In this document: positions 16,726 to 24,719 of the stretch, in pieces
How positions within the stretch are numbered: the stretch's first letter is position 1
How the letters are laid out: each line of letters begins with the position of its first letter
Assembly: GCF_003478505.1 (NCBI RefSeq)
Contig: NZ_QUFI01000023.1
Location: 514 to 47,376, forward strand
Reading direction: 5' to 3'
Length of the DNA stretch: 46,863 nucleotides
Source: Clostridium sp. AF27-2AA
GTDB taxonomy: Bacteria; Bacillota; Clostridia; Lachnospirales; Lachnospiraceae
Notes under the pieces: model-generated
Seen by the model: the letters and a program-made list of their open reading frames with translations, nothing else
Databases searched by the model: none
Told to the model about the DNA's origin: nothing
Position numbers and translations under genes: made by a program

Positions 16726-18444
16726 ATGTTTAAAAATATGTTCAAAAAGACATATACCATGATCGACACGCACCGTAAGGCTAAAAGCGAAGAAGAGCCG
16801 AACATCCCGGAGGGACTCTGGAGAAAGTGTAATAAGTGCGGCCAGCCGATCTATGTGGAAGACGTGCGCAACAATCTGTATGTCTGCCCGAAGTGCGGCG
16901 GATATTTCCGGGTGCATGCGTACCGCCGGATTGAGATGCTGCTGGATGAGGGCAGCTTTGAAGAATGGAATAGGGAAATGGCGTTTTCCAATCCATTAGA
17001 TTTCCCGGGATACGAGAAGAAGGTCCAGGCAGCACAGGAAAAGACCGGACTTCAGGAAGCTATCGTAACCGGAAAGGGAACCATCAAAGGCTTTGAGACT
17101 GCCATTGGTATCTGTGATGCCCGGTTCATCATGAGCAGTATGGGACATGTGGTGGGCGAGAAGATTACCCGCATGGTTGAGCGTGCTACCGAGGAAAAAC
17201 TTCCGGTCATTATTTTTGCCTGCTCAGGCGGCGCGAGAATGCAGGAGGGCATTGTTTCCCTGATGCAGATGGCCAAAACTTCTGCTGCACTGGAAAAGCA
17301 TCATGAGGCAGGACAGCTTTTTATCAGCGTCCTGACAGATCCGACTACGGGGGGCGTGACAGCCAGCTTTGCCATGTTAGGCGATATCATCCTGGCAGAA
17401 CCCAATGCTCTGATTGGATTTGCAGGGCCTCGTGTTATTCAGCAGACCATCGGCCAGAAGCTTCCGGAGGGCTTCCAGAGAGCAGAGTTCTTACTGGAGC
17501 ACGGTTTTGTGGATAAGATCGTAGACCGTGAAAACCAGAGGGATGTGCTGGCAGACATTTTGCGGATGCACAAGAAACAGGAAATGACTGTGAATCCACA
17601 GTATGTGCAGGCAGAACCTGCAGAGTCTGTGGAAAACTATCTGGAAAAACAGAAAAAGAGTGGAAAAAATGCCTGGGATACGGTGCAGCTTTCCAGAAGC
17701 GCAGCCCGTCCGGTGGCACTGGATTACATTCATGCGCTGTTTGATGATTTTATGGAGTTCCATGGTGACCGTTATTTCAGTGATGATGGAGCTATCATCG
17801 GCGGTATTGCCACCTTCCGCGGTATGCCGGTAACGGTGATCGGCCAGCAGAAGGGCCGCACCACCAAGGAAAACATTCACCGGAATTTTGGCATGCCGTC
17901 TCCGGACGGATACCGCAAGGCGCTGCGCCTGATGAAGCAGGCGGAGACCTTCGGCAGACCGGTGATCTGTTTTGTAGATACACCTGGCGCGTTCTGCGGT
18001 ATTGAGGCTGAGGAGCGCGGCCAGGGGGAAGCCATTGCCCGCAACCTTTTTGAGATGGCGGCACTGACCGTTCCGGTCCTCTCAATCGTAATCGGAGAAG
18101 GCGGAAGCGGCGGCGCGCTGGCCATGGCGGTAGCCAATGAAGTATGGATGCTGGAAAATGCCATTTATTCTATTCTTTCTCCGGAGGGATTTGCGTCCAT
18201 CCTGTGGAAGGACAGCAAGAAGGCCCCGGATGCAGCCAGGGTTATGAAGATTACGGCAGCAGATCTTTATGAGCGCGGCCTGATCGAGCAAGTGATCCCG
18301 GAGCCGGAACCGGCTTCCATCGAAACTATGCCAGAGCTGGCAGAGCATATGAGACAGAGCATGACCGCATTCTTTGAGCGGTACAGCGGCAAGACAAAGG
18401 AAGCAATTCGGGAGTCCCGTTACCAGAGATTCCGGAATATGTAA
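16726..18444 (+). CDS. accDA: Fused acetyl-CoA carboxylase carboxyltransferase, beta plus alpha subunits
   Basis: The 572-residue protein joins AccD and AccA, normally separate subunits that transfer carboxyl from biotin to acetyl-CoA to give malonyl-CoA. Residues about 1-285 are AccD, with a zinc ribbon (C35, C38, C54, C57) and [10 protein letters not shown] plus [13 protein letters not shown]. Residues about 305-572 are AccA, with [52 protein letters not shown] and [10 protein letters not shown]. The frame is open throughout with no stop or restart between halves, so this is a true fusion in the sequence given. It ends 11 bp before the FabK-like gene. Confidence 0.94.
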   Translation: MFKNMFKKTYTMIDTHRKAKSEEEPNIPEGLWRKCNKCGQPIYVEDVRNNLYVCPKCGGYFRVHAYRRIEMLLDEGSFEEWNREMAFSNPLDFPGYEKKVQAAQEKTGLQEAIVTGKGTIKGFETAIGICDARFIMSSMGHVVGEKITRMVERATEEKLPVIIFACSGGARMQEGIVSLMQMAKTSAALEKHHEAGQLFISVLTDPTTGGVTASFAMLGDIILAEPNALIGFAGPRVIQQTIGQKLPEGFQRAEFLLEHGFVDKIVDRENQRDVLADILRMHKKQEMTVNPQYVQAEPAESVENYLEKQKKSGKNAWDTVQLSRSAARPVALDYIHALFDDFMEFHGDRYFSDDGAIIGGIATFRGMPVTVIGQQKGRTTKENIHRNFGMPSPDGYRKALRLMKQAETFGRPVICFVDTPGAFCGIEAEERGQGEAIARNLFEMAALTVPVLSIVIGEGGSGGALAMAVANEVWMLENAIYSILSPEGFASILWKDSKKAPDAARVMKITAADLYERGLIEQVIPEPEPASIETMPELAEHMRQSMTAFFERYSGKTKEAIRESRYQRFRNM

Positions 18445-18455
18445 GAGGTATTATA

Positions 18456-19559
18456 ATGAAAGCGTTAAAAATCGGTGATCTTACAGCAAAATATCCCATC
18501 ATTCAGGGGGGAATGGGAGTAGGCATCAGCCTGCACTCCCTGGCAGGAGCAGTAGCGAAAGCAGGTGGTATTGGCATCATTTCCACCGCGCAGATCGGAT
18601 TTAAGGATCCGGAGTTTTTAAAGGCACCTATGGAGGCGAATCTGCGCGCCATTGGTGAAGAACTGAAGAAAGCGCGGGAGATTGCGCCGAAGGGTATTAT
18701 AGGATTTAATATTATGGTGGCAACCCGCAACTACGCCCAGTATGTGAAGGAGGCTGTGAAGGCCGGAGCGGATATTATTATTTCCGGAGCCGGACTTCCG
18801 GTGTCCCTGCCGGAGCTTGTGGAAGGGGCAAAGACGAAAATAGCGCCTATTGTGTCCACTGCAAAATCCGCTATGGTGATCTGCAAAATGTGGGATCGCA
18901 AGTATAAGCGCATTCCGGATCTCCTGGTGATCGAGGGGCCGCTGGCAGGCGGTCATCTGGGCTTTTCCAGAGAGGATTTGAGCCGCTACGGTGCAGACAC
19001 AAAGGATGTGCCGCATACCTATCATCAGGATCTGTATGATGAAGAAATCCGCGGTATCATGAAGGTGGTAAAGCAGTTTGAGGAGAAGTACCAGAAACAT
19101 ATTCCGGTAGCCATTGCAGGCGGTATTTACACCAGGGCGGATGTGGAGCATGCCATGGAGCTTGGTGCGGATGCTGTGCAGGTGGCAACACGTTTTGTCA
19201 CTACCGAGGAATGCGACGCACCGGAGAGCTACAAGCAGGCCTACATCAACGCGACGGCTGAAGATATTGTGATCACCCAGAGTCCGGTGGGTATGCCGGG
19301 ACGGGCAATTGTGAACCCGTTTCTGGAGAAAATCACGGCCATGAAAGAGCGTGGAGAGAAGGCGAAGATCACCCACTGCTACCAGTGCCTGGAGCACTGT
19401 GATCCGGCTAATATTCCGTACTGCATCACAAAGGCTCTGTCCAATGCGGCAGAGGGTGCGTTGAATGACGCGCTGTTGTTTTGTGGAAGTAATGCTTACC
19501 GTGCGGATAAGATTGAGACGGTGGAGGCTGTGGTGCAGGATCTGGTTGGAGCAGTGTAA
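18456..19559 (+). CDS. FabK/nitronate monooxygenase-like flavoprotein with C-terminal Cys4 motif
   Basis: This 367-residue FMN TIM-barrel protein is a paralogue of the fabK product, with PIIQGGMGVGIS, H167 in AGGHLGF and AIAGGIYTRADVE. It is about 60 residues longer and ends in CX2CX3CX7C (C308, C311, C315, C323), which might bind an iron-sulfur cluster or zinc. Neither the fabK product nor typical nitronate monooxygenases carry this. It follows accDA by 11 bp behind GAGGT and seems to belong to the same operon, suggesting a role in lipid metabolism, perhaps as a second reductase. The reaction is not known from sequence. Confidence 0.82.
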   Translation: MKALKIGDLTAKYPIIQGGMGVGISLHSLAGAVAKAGGIGIISTAQIGFKDPEFLKAPMEANLRAIGEELKKAREIAPKGIIGFNIMVATRNYAQYVKEAVKAGADIIISGAGLPVSLPELVEGAKTKIAPIVSTAKSAMVICKMWDRKYKRIPDLLVIEGPLAGGHLGFSREDLSRYGADTKDVPHTYHQDLYDEEIRGIMKVVKQFEEKYQKHIPVAIAGGIYTRADVEHAMELGADAVQVATRFVTTEECDAPESYKQAYINATAEDIVITQSPVGMPGRAIVNPFLEKITAMKERGEKAKITHCYQCLEHCDPANIPYCITKALSNAAEGALNDALLFCGSNAYRADKIETVEAVVQDLVGAV

Positions 19560-19679
19560 CAGGAAGTGCTGGTAATGCAGAAAACAGACTGTATAAAATG
19601 CAAAAACACCGCGTGACAAAAGGAAAGTGTTCCCTGTATGACATAAAAGAGATGGAAACTCCATAGACTGAAAGCAAAC

Positions 19680-19728
19680 GGTGCTGTTTTTCGGTTCGAG
19701 TGATCAGGAATGCCAGCACCATTCGAAC
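19680..19728 (+). other. Possible pseudoknot upstream of spmA
   Basis: Two interleaved complementary pairs are present: GGTGCTG (19680-19686) with CAGCACC (19714-19720), and GTTCGA (19694-19699) with TCGAAC (19723-19728). They can form an H-type pseudoknot or two competing hairpins, ending just before the GGAAGG ribosome site (19729-19734) of spmA. Regulatory meaning is unproven. Confidence 0.4.
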
Positions 19729-19742
19729 GGAAGGTGACCGGT

Positions 19743-20348
19743 ATGCTGAATTATCTCTGGGGCGGCATGCTCTTAGCCGGAATGCTGTGGGGAGCGATAA
19801 ACGGAACATGGAATGAAGTGACCCAGGCTCTTCTGGACTCTGCAAAAGAATCCGTGAGTCTGGGTCTTACTATGCTCGGAATTCTGTCATTCTGGTGCGG
19901 TATCATGGAAATCGGAACCCGGGCAGGACTGGTGGGATGGCTTGCCGGGCGAGTGACGCTGCTTCTTGATTTTTTGTTCCCGGAGCTTGAGCGGGATCAT
20001 CCAGCCAGGGAACCGATTGCGGTAAACATCATTGCCAATATGCTGGGGCTTGGCATGGCGGCAACGCCTGCGGGATTAAAAGCAATGCAGGAGATGGCGA
20101 AAGATATTCGGGCGACCGGGGATGAGGCACGTACAGCCACCTCATCCATGTGCACGTTTCTTATTTTAAATATCTCGTCTCTGCAGCTGATTCCAGTGAC
20201 ACTGATTGCTTACCGGAGCGAATATGGGTCAAAGCAGCCGGAGACGGTGCTGGGACCGGCGCTGGCTGCAACGGCAATTTCTACGCTGGCGGCGGTGGTT
20301 TTCTGCAAGGTTATGGACTGGAAGAACAGGAGGGCTGCTCATTTATGA
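19743..20348 (+). CDS. spmA: Spore maturation protein A
   Basis: SpmA is a membrane protein of the nucleoside-recognition (Gate) domain family that, with SpmB, is needed in Bacillus and Clostridium for proper spore-core dehydration and heat resistance. The 201-residue sequence has several membrane segments, GILSFWCGIMEIGTRAGLV, and AVNIIANMLGLGMAATPAGL. ATG 19743 lies 8 nt after GGAAGG; an ATG at 19710 would add an unsupported leader. Its stop overlaps the spmB start as ATGA. The 183-bp gap upstream has no clear promoter, so it may be read from the fatty-acid operon. Confidence 0.9.
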   Translation: MLNYLWGGMLLAGMLWGAINGTWNEVTQALLDSAKESVSLGLTMLGILSFWCGIMEIGTRAGLVGWLAGRVTLLLDFLFPELERDHPAREPIAVNIIANMLGLGMAATPAGLKAMQEMAKDIRATGDEARTATSSMCTFLILNISSLQLIPVTLIAYRSEYGSKQPETVLGPALAATAISTLAAVVFCKVMDWKNRRAAHL

Positions 20349-20860
20349 TTCTGTGGTTTTCTAAAATGCTTCTTCCACTTGTCATCAGCTATGTGATCGC
20401 CTTCGGTCTGATTTCCCGCCGCCCGATATTCGACGATTTTCTGGATGGCGCAAAGAACGGCATAAAAACGGTGGCGGACATTTTGCCGACTCTGATTGGT
20501 CTGATTACAGCTGTGGGGGTAGTGCGGGCATCCGGACTACTGGATGCGATAACGGATATTAGCGCGGGAGCAGCCGGACTGTTTCATATTCCGCAGGAAC
20601 TGGTGCCTATTACTCTGGTAAGGCTGGTGTCCAACTCAGCAGCTACGGGGCTTTTGCTGGATCTGTTTAGGCAGTACGGGCCGGACAGTCGTATCGGTAT
20701 GGCGGCCTCTGTCATAATGAGCAGTACAGAGACGGTCTTTTACTGTCTGAGTATTTATTTTGGCAGTGTAAAAGTGCGCCGGACCCGCTATACGGTGCCG
20801 GGAGCACTCATCGCTACAGCGGCCGGGATTGCGGCCAGTATCTGGATTACGGGAAAGTAA
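20345..20860 (+). CDS. spmB: Spore maturation protein B
   Basis: The 171-residue partner of SpmA has the same Gate-type membrane domain, with FDDFLDGAKNGIKTVADILPTLIG, LVRLVSNSAATGLLLDLF and MSSTETVFYCLSIYFGS. It starts at ATG 20345, which overlaps the spmA TGA, so the pair is translationally coupled. Presence of spmAB supports an endospore-forming host. Upstream extension to 20150 is a frame overlap with spmA and not real. Confidence 0.9.
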   Translation: MILWFSKMLLPLVISYVIAFGLISRRPIFDDFLDGAKNGIKTVADILPTLIGLITAVGVVRASGLLDAITDISAGAAGLFHIPQELVPITLVRLVSNSAATGLLLDLFRQYGPDSRIGMAASVIMSSTETVFYCLSIYFGSVKVRRTRYTVPGALIATAAGIAASIWITGK

Positions 20861-20911
20861 AACATTACCAAGAACACATTTCTTTCACAATGTTGTAAGA
20901 AAAACGCGGTT

Positions 20912-20940
20912 GTCGAAAGATAGTAAATCATGTATAATCA
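20912..20940 (+). promoter_or_regulatory. Promoter of the fabT-like gene
   Basis: TTGTCG (20912-20917) and a perfect TATAAT (20935-20940) are spaced by 17 bp, 40 bp before the start codon. No TTTGA/TCAAA palindrome was seen here, so self-repression by FabT is not evident. Confidence 0.75.
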
Positions 20941-20980
20941 AGAGCGGAGCGACAGGCTTCGCGTGCAGTGAGGGAGAAAA

Positions 20981-21421
20981 GTGGATACTTACGCGACATT
21001 AAACGATGCCCTGGTAAAGCTGTTCCGTGATGTGATGGATTTAGAGGAACAGGTTATCATTACGGAGGAATTCCAGGATATTACAAATAACGATATGCAT
21101 GTGATCCAGGCCATTGGCACAGGAGAACCCAAGAACATGTCTACAATAGCCAAAGAGCTTTCTGTGACAGTGGGAACCCTGACCATAGCCATGAACAGTC
21201 TGGTGAAGAAAGGCTACGTGACCCGGGAACGAGGAAAGGAAGACCGGCGTGTAGTCTATATTTCGCTGTCTGAAAAAGGAAAGCATGCCTATGAGCATCA
21301 TGAACAGTTCCACCACAATATGATTGACGCAATCCTGCAGGATCTGACTCCCAACGAAACCGAAAGCCTTGTCAAAGCCCTTGCAAAACTGAATATCTGG
21401 TTTCGCAAGGCGAAAGCATAA
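20981..21421 (+). CDS. fabT: MarR-family regulator, probable FabT
   Basis: The 146-residue winged-helix protein resembles streptococcal FabT over its length, with LEEQVIITEEFQDITNNDMH, the helix-turn-helix STIAKELSVTVGTLTIAMNSL and the wing RGKEDRRVVYISLSEKG. FabT represses fab genes when bound to acyl-ACP. The start codon is GTG behind AGGGAG (20971-20976). In streptococci fabT sits directly before fabH; here it is about 11 kb downstream, but the fabH promoter carries a matching operator. The assignment rests on remembered similarity plus that operator. Confidence 0.82.
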   Translation: MDTYATLNDALVKLFRDVMDLEEQVIITEEFQDITNNDMHVIQAIGTGEPKNMSTIAKELSVTVGTLTIAMNSLVKKGYVTRERGKEDRRVVYISLSEKGKHAYEHHEQFHHNMIDAILQDLTPNETESLVKALAKLNIWFRKAKA

Positions 21422-21443
21422 CATACAAGGAGGCTTTATCATT

Positions 21444-22016
21444 ATGAAGAAATTAGTCATGGGCTTACTGGGAGCCATGATGATCTTATCATTAGTAGCA
21501 TGTACCCCGACTACCGAGAAAAATAAAACCGGTGAAGTGAAAGAGCCGCAGCAGGAAGAAGTAGTTGAGTCTACTGCAGATGCAGGCCCGGGTGTTGTAA
21601 CCGGCAGACCAGTTGATCAGGAGGCGCCGGATCTTACCATGGTATCTGTATACAGTGTCAGCGAAGATGGAAGCAAGATCGAGGGAACCATGGATTCCGT
21701 AGAGACCCTGGATGCACAGAGTCTGGTAGATCTTCTTGTTCAGTACGGAGTTCTGGATAACGGTACTAAGGCGGTCAGCTTCACCACCGAGGGCAGTGTT
21801 GCCAGCCAGGAAGCAGGTCCGGGCGTAACTGCAGACACCACCATGGCAGAAAAGGCAACTCTGGAATTAAGTCAGTTCCCGTCTGAGAATCAGGAAAAGG
21901 TTCTGCAGGCAGTAGCAAACACGTTCTGCGAGAACCTGGATACAGAGACCATTACCATCAAGGCAGACGGCCAGACCCTGGCAGAGGGACTGAGCTTTGT
22001 GGATGCAGGAAAATAA
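21444..22016 (+). CDS. Predicted lipoprotein of unknown function
   Basis: The 190-residue protein has a lipoprotein signal peptide, with the modified cysteine at C20 in LSLVACTP, followed by a Glu/Pro-rich linker (about 23-60). The C-terminal 120 residues include DAQSLVDLLVQYGVLDNGTK and a Thr/Glu-rich stretch, and look like a GerMN/DUF4230-type small folded domain only in a vague way. I do not recognise the family. It follows fabT by 22 bp with AGGAGG upstream and ends at a strong terminator, so it is probably co-transcribed with fabT. Confidence 0.75.
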   Translation: MKKLVMGLLGAMMILSLVACTPTTEKNKTGEVKEPQQEEVVESTADAGPGVVTGRPVDQEAPDLTMVSVYSVSEDGSKIEGTMDSVETLDAQSLVDLLVQYGVLDNGTKAVSFTTEGSVASQEAGPGVTADTTMAEKATLELSQFPSENQEKVLQAVANTFCENLDTETITIKADGQTLAEGLSFVDAGK

Positions 22017-22028
22017 TATAAAGAAACA

Positions 22029-22075
22029 AAAAAAGAGACCGGCAGTGCAATGCGCAAATGCCGGTCTCTTTTTTG
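22029..22075. terminator. Strong terminator after the lipoprotein gene
   Basis: AAAAAAGAGACCGGCA (22029-22044) pairs with TGCCGGTCTCTTTTTT (22059-22074). The symmetric A and T tracts would also serve transcripts from the other side. Confidence 0.92.
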
Positions 22076-22167
22076 TACTGTTTTTTAAGATATCCAATAC
22101 CATACAGCTTCCTCCGCCTCTCAAAGTTGTATTTGAAAAGAATCCTGAACGTTAAAGAATCAACGCA

Positions 22168-22185
22168 TGTATTGACAAAAATACA
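22168..22185 (+). promoter_or_regulatory. Upstream AraR-type operator
   Basis: TGTATTGACAAAAATACA is an inverted repeat of form TGTAT-N8-ATACA. It matches the site at 22278-22295 in both half-sites, spacing and A-rich centre, and lies 110 bp further from the promoter. It is a candidate distal operator for the regulator encoded at 27261. The rest of the 390-bp gap (22017-22406) holds no gene that I can see. Confidence 0.6.
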
Positions 22186-22277
22186 CAATAAACGACAGCT
22201 AATGCCCTCGAAAAATGATGGAACATGCACACTGTTGATAAAAAAGAACGAATGATATGACAATTTTTAGATCATAT

Positions 22278-22295
22278 TGTATAGTAAAAAATACA
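22278..22295 (+). promoter_or_regulatory. Promoter-proximal AraR-type operator
   Basis: TGTATAGTAAAAAATACA repeats the TGTAT-N8-ATACA pattern; with flanks it extends to TTGTAT...ATACAA (22277-22296). It ends 29 bp before the -35 box. The 110-bp distance to the first copy is close to a whole number of helical turns, as expected for looping between two bound dimers. Confidence 0.62.
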
Positions 22296-22324
22296 ACTTT
22301 CGAGAAAAAATATCTTGTATTGTA

Positions 22325-22353
22325 TTGCACAATTTGCTGTCAAAACGTATAAT
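22325..22353 (+). promoter_or_regulatory. Promoter of the sugar-transport and araA operon
   Basis: TTGCAC (22325-22330) and a perfect TATAAT (22348-22353) are separated by 17 bp. It lies 54 bp before the binding-protein start codon. Confidence 0.8.
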
Positions 22354-22406
22354 AAAGCCATGATAGTTGTTGAAAACAATCAAAAAACATGTTGGGAGGA
22401 ATCAAA

Positions 22407-23627
22407 ATGAAGAAAGTCTTCAAAAAAGCAACGGCAACCGTGACAGCAGCAGCGATGCTGGCAAGCCTGACCGCTTGTGGCGGCGGCGCAGCATCCAGCG
22501 CAACCACAGCAGCTCCGGCAGCTGATACCAAGGCAGAGGGCGGCGCAGAGACCACTGAGGCAGCAGCTTCCGGTATCGACAATAAGGACATCAAGATCGG
22601 TGTTTCCATCTGGTCTTCTACCGACGTTCTTGGTTCCCAGTGTAAACTGATCCTGGATGAAGCAGCAAAGGCTTTAGGGGTACAGGTTCAGTATGTTGAC
22701 CAGGGACATGTATCTGAGAAGGTTACCGCTTCTGTTGAGCAGCTTGCAGCAGCAGGATGCCAGGGTATCATTATCTGTAACTCTTCCGATACCGAGATGA
22801 CTTCTGCAATCAAGACCGCAAACGACAACAAGGTTTATCTGGCACAGTTCTTCCGTGTAATCAGCAAGGATAACAGCGCAGATATCTACGACATGGCAAC
22901 CCAGTCTCCGTACTACATCGGTGCAGTTCATGAGAACGAGCCGGAGAACGGCGAGAAACTGGTTCAGATCCTTCTGGACAAGGGCGACAGAAACATCGGT
23001 CTGATCGGCTGGGAGCAGGGTGATGCTACCTGGTTAGGCAGATGGGAAGGTTACAAAGCAGGCGTTGAGAACTGGAACAAAGAGCATCCGGATGATCAGG
23101 CTAAGCTGTCTGAGCCGCAGTACGCTGGTACTTCTTCTGAGGGTGGTTCCAAGGCAGCAGAGGCTCTGATGTCTGCAGACCCGACTCTTGACGCACTGAT
23201 CCCGGCAGGCGGCGGCGGTGACCCGCTTCAGGGTGCTATCGCAGCAGTTGAGCGTGCAGGCAAAGTTCAGGATATCGACATTGTTTCCACCGACTTCCTT
23301 CCGGATCTTGGAGAGAGACTTGAGAACGGTTCCATGGCTGGTCAGTCCGGCGGACATTACTGCGACCCGCTTATCGCTTTCATGATGGTATACAACGCAA
23401 TCAAGGGCAACTACAGCGGATTTGAAGGCAAGTTCGAGGATGTTCCGTTCCCGTACCTGTATGTATCTTCCGCAGATGACTACAAAGCTTACGAGCAGTA
23501 CTTCGTAGATCAGCTTCCTTACACCGATGAGGAACTGGTTGAGATGTCTGAGCTGGATCTTGAGGGCCTGAAAGAGGCAGCATCCAAGATCTCCATCGAA
23601 GATGCAGCAGCAAGAGCTGGTAAATAA
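22407..23627 (+). CDS. Sugar ABC transporter substrate-binding lipoprotein
   Basis: The 406-residue protein has a lipoprotein signal (C24 in LASLTACGGG), a low-complexity Ala/Thr/Glu spacer (about 28-58) and a periplasmic-binding fold of the type I ribose/xylose/arabinose class: IKIGVSIWSSTDVLGSQCK, IIICNSSDTEMTSAIK, IGLIGWEQGDATWLGR and IDIVSTDFLPDLGE. It would capture a pentose or related sugar outside the membrane. ATG 22407 has GGGAGG (22394-22399) 7 nt upstream. It is first in the operon, and a hairpin after it probably keeps its expression above that of the membrane parts. Ligand is inferred from araA in the same operon. Confidence 0.9.
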   Translation: MKKVFKKATATVTAAAMLASLTACGGGAASSATTAAPAADTKAEGGAETTEAAASGIDNKDIKIGVSIWSSTDVLGSQCKLILDEAAKALGVQVQYVDQGHVSEKVTASVEQLAAAGCQGIIICNSSDTEMTSAIKTANDNKVYLAQFFRVISKDNSADIYDMATQSPYYIGAVHENEPENGEKLVQILLDKGDRNIGLIGWEQGDATWLGRWEGYKAGVENWNKEHPDDQAKLSEPQYAGTSSEGGSKAAEALMSADPTLDALIPAGGGGDPLQGAIAAVERAGKVQDIDIVSTDFLPDLGERLENGSMAGQSGGHYCDPLIAFMMVYNAIKGNYSGFEGKFEDVPFPYLYVSSADDYKAYEQYFVDQLPYTDEELVEMSELDLEGLKEAASKISIEDAAARAGK

Positions 23628-23660
23628 TTTACAAAAGATGATTTGGGCTGAGTAGCTTGA

Positions 23661-23693
23661 GACGGCCGGTATCGCGCGGCGATGCCGGCCGTC
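23661..23693 (+). other. Hairpin between binding-protein and permease genes
   Basis: GACGGCCGGTATCG pairs with CGATGCCGGCCGTC around a CGCGG loop (23661-23693), a GC-rich stem of 14 bp with one mismatch. No T run follows. Such stems commonly give a stable short mRNA for the binding protein. Confidence 0.8.
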
Positions 23694-23728
23694 ATGTCTT
23701 AGTATGAAATAAGAATGAGGTAAAGAAT

Positions 23729-24700
23729 ATGGGAACTCCTGTTGTTGACACACCCGGAAAGAAAAAACTTTCGGGAACTGCGAAAGGCTATCTGATCCTG
23801 TTTGGTCTGGTAGTGCTTTCCTGGCTGATTTTTAAGATCCTGACACCTTCTAACTTTGGTTCACCGGCCAACATGCTGAGCTACTTCCAGGCCAGCCTGA
23901 TCGCCACAGTCGGTGCAGTTGGCTTCTATTTCGTCATGGTTATGGGAATGTTCGACTTCTCTATTGGCGCAAACATCATGCTTTCCGCAATTGTTGGCTG
24001 CGTATTTGCATCGAGATTCGGAATGGGCTATGCAGGCCTTATCATCGGCAGCATCGTGACCGGTTCCATTGTTGGTTTACTGAACGGTGTTTTCTATGTT
24101 AAGCTTCACATTCCGTCCATGATCGTAACCACTGGTCTTGCACTCATCTACGAGTCCATCGCAAACTACATTGCAGGCGGCGTGGAGCAGACTCTTCCGT
24201 CTAACCTGCGCGCCTTCGGCCAGATGCCGGGCAACATTATCCTGGCAGTGTTAGCCTGTGTGGTTGCTTACATCTTTTTAAACTACACCAAGATCGGTAC
24301 ATACACCTACGCAATCGGCAGCAACGAGTTCGTAGCCAAGAACATGGGTATCAATGTTGACAAATACAAAGTTCTGGCATTCATCTTAAGTGGTGCGTTC
24401 CTTGGCGTCATGGCAGTCCTGACCATCAGCTATGGATCTTCCATGGTAGCAGTAACCGGTATGGCATCCATGAGCCGTAACTTCGTTCCGACCATGGGCT
24501 GCTTCTTCGGACTGGCATTTAAGAAATACGGTATGCCGTTACAGGCAATTGTGATCGGTGAGTTTGTCATCAACATCATCTTCTTTGGATTCATCGCCAT
24601 GGGTGCTCCGACCGCAATCCAGGATGTTATCACCGGCCTTGCGCTGCTGATCATCATTACGGTAACCACCAAAGTAACAAAAGGCGAGATCGTCAAGTAG
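23729..24700 (+). CDS. Sugar ABC transporter permease 1 (RbsC/AraH family)
   Basis: This 323-residue inner-membrane protein has about eight to ten hydrophobic segments and the family motifs MVMGMFDFSIGANIMLSA and GLLNGVFYVKLHIPSMIVTTG. It would form half of the transport channel. The second permease, encoded at 26230, is of the same family but distinct in sequence, so the channel is probably a heterodimer as in the YtfT/YjfF galactofuranose system. AATGAGGTAAAG precedes the start. Confidence 0.92.
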   Translation: MGTPVVDTPGKKKLSGTAKGYLILFGLVVLSWLIFKILTPSNFGSPANMLSYFQASLIATVGAVGFYFVMVMGMFDFSIGANIMLSAIVGCVFASRFGMGYAGLIIGSIVTGSIVGLLNGVFYVKLHIPSMIVTTGLALIYESIANYIAGGVEQTLPSNLRAFGQMPGNIILAVLACVVAYIFLNYTKIGTYTYAIGSNEFVAKNMGINVDKYKVLAFILSGAFLGVMAVLTISYGSSMVAVTGMASMSRNFVPTMGCFFGLAFKKYGMPLQAIVIGEFVINIIFFGFIAMGAPTAIQDVITGLALLIIITVTTKVTKGEIVK

Positions 24701-24719
24701 ATCATAGGGAGGAAATGCA

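Noticed and set aside
18618..19664. Long open frame of 348 codons on the minus strand
   Set aside because: It lies opposite the FabK-like gene, has low-complexity His/Cys/Arg-rich translation, no ribosome site and no family resemblance; it is a codon-bias shadow.
21444..22016. Assigning the small lipoprotein to GerM or another named family
   Set aside because: Only a vague pattern supports it; the signal peptide is certain but the domain is not.
22311..22333. A third AraR-like half-site (TGTAT) near the promoter
   Set aside because: The partner half reads ACAAT rather than ATACA, so it does not match the two clear operators.
23034..23753. Open frame of 239 codons on the minus strand
   Set aside because: It is antisense to the sugar-binding protein, and its translation has no domain signature.
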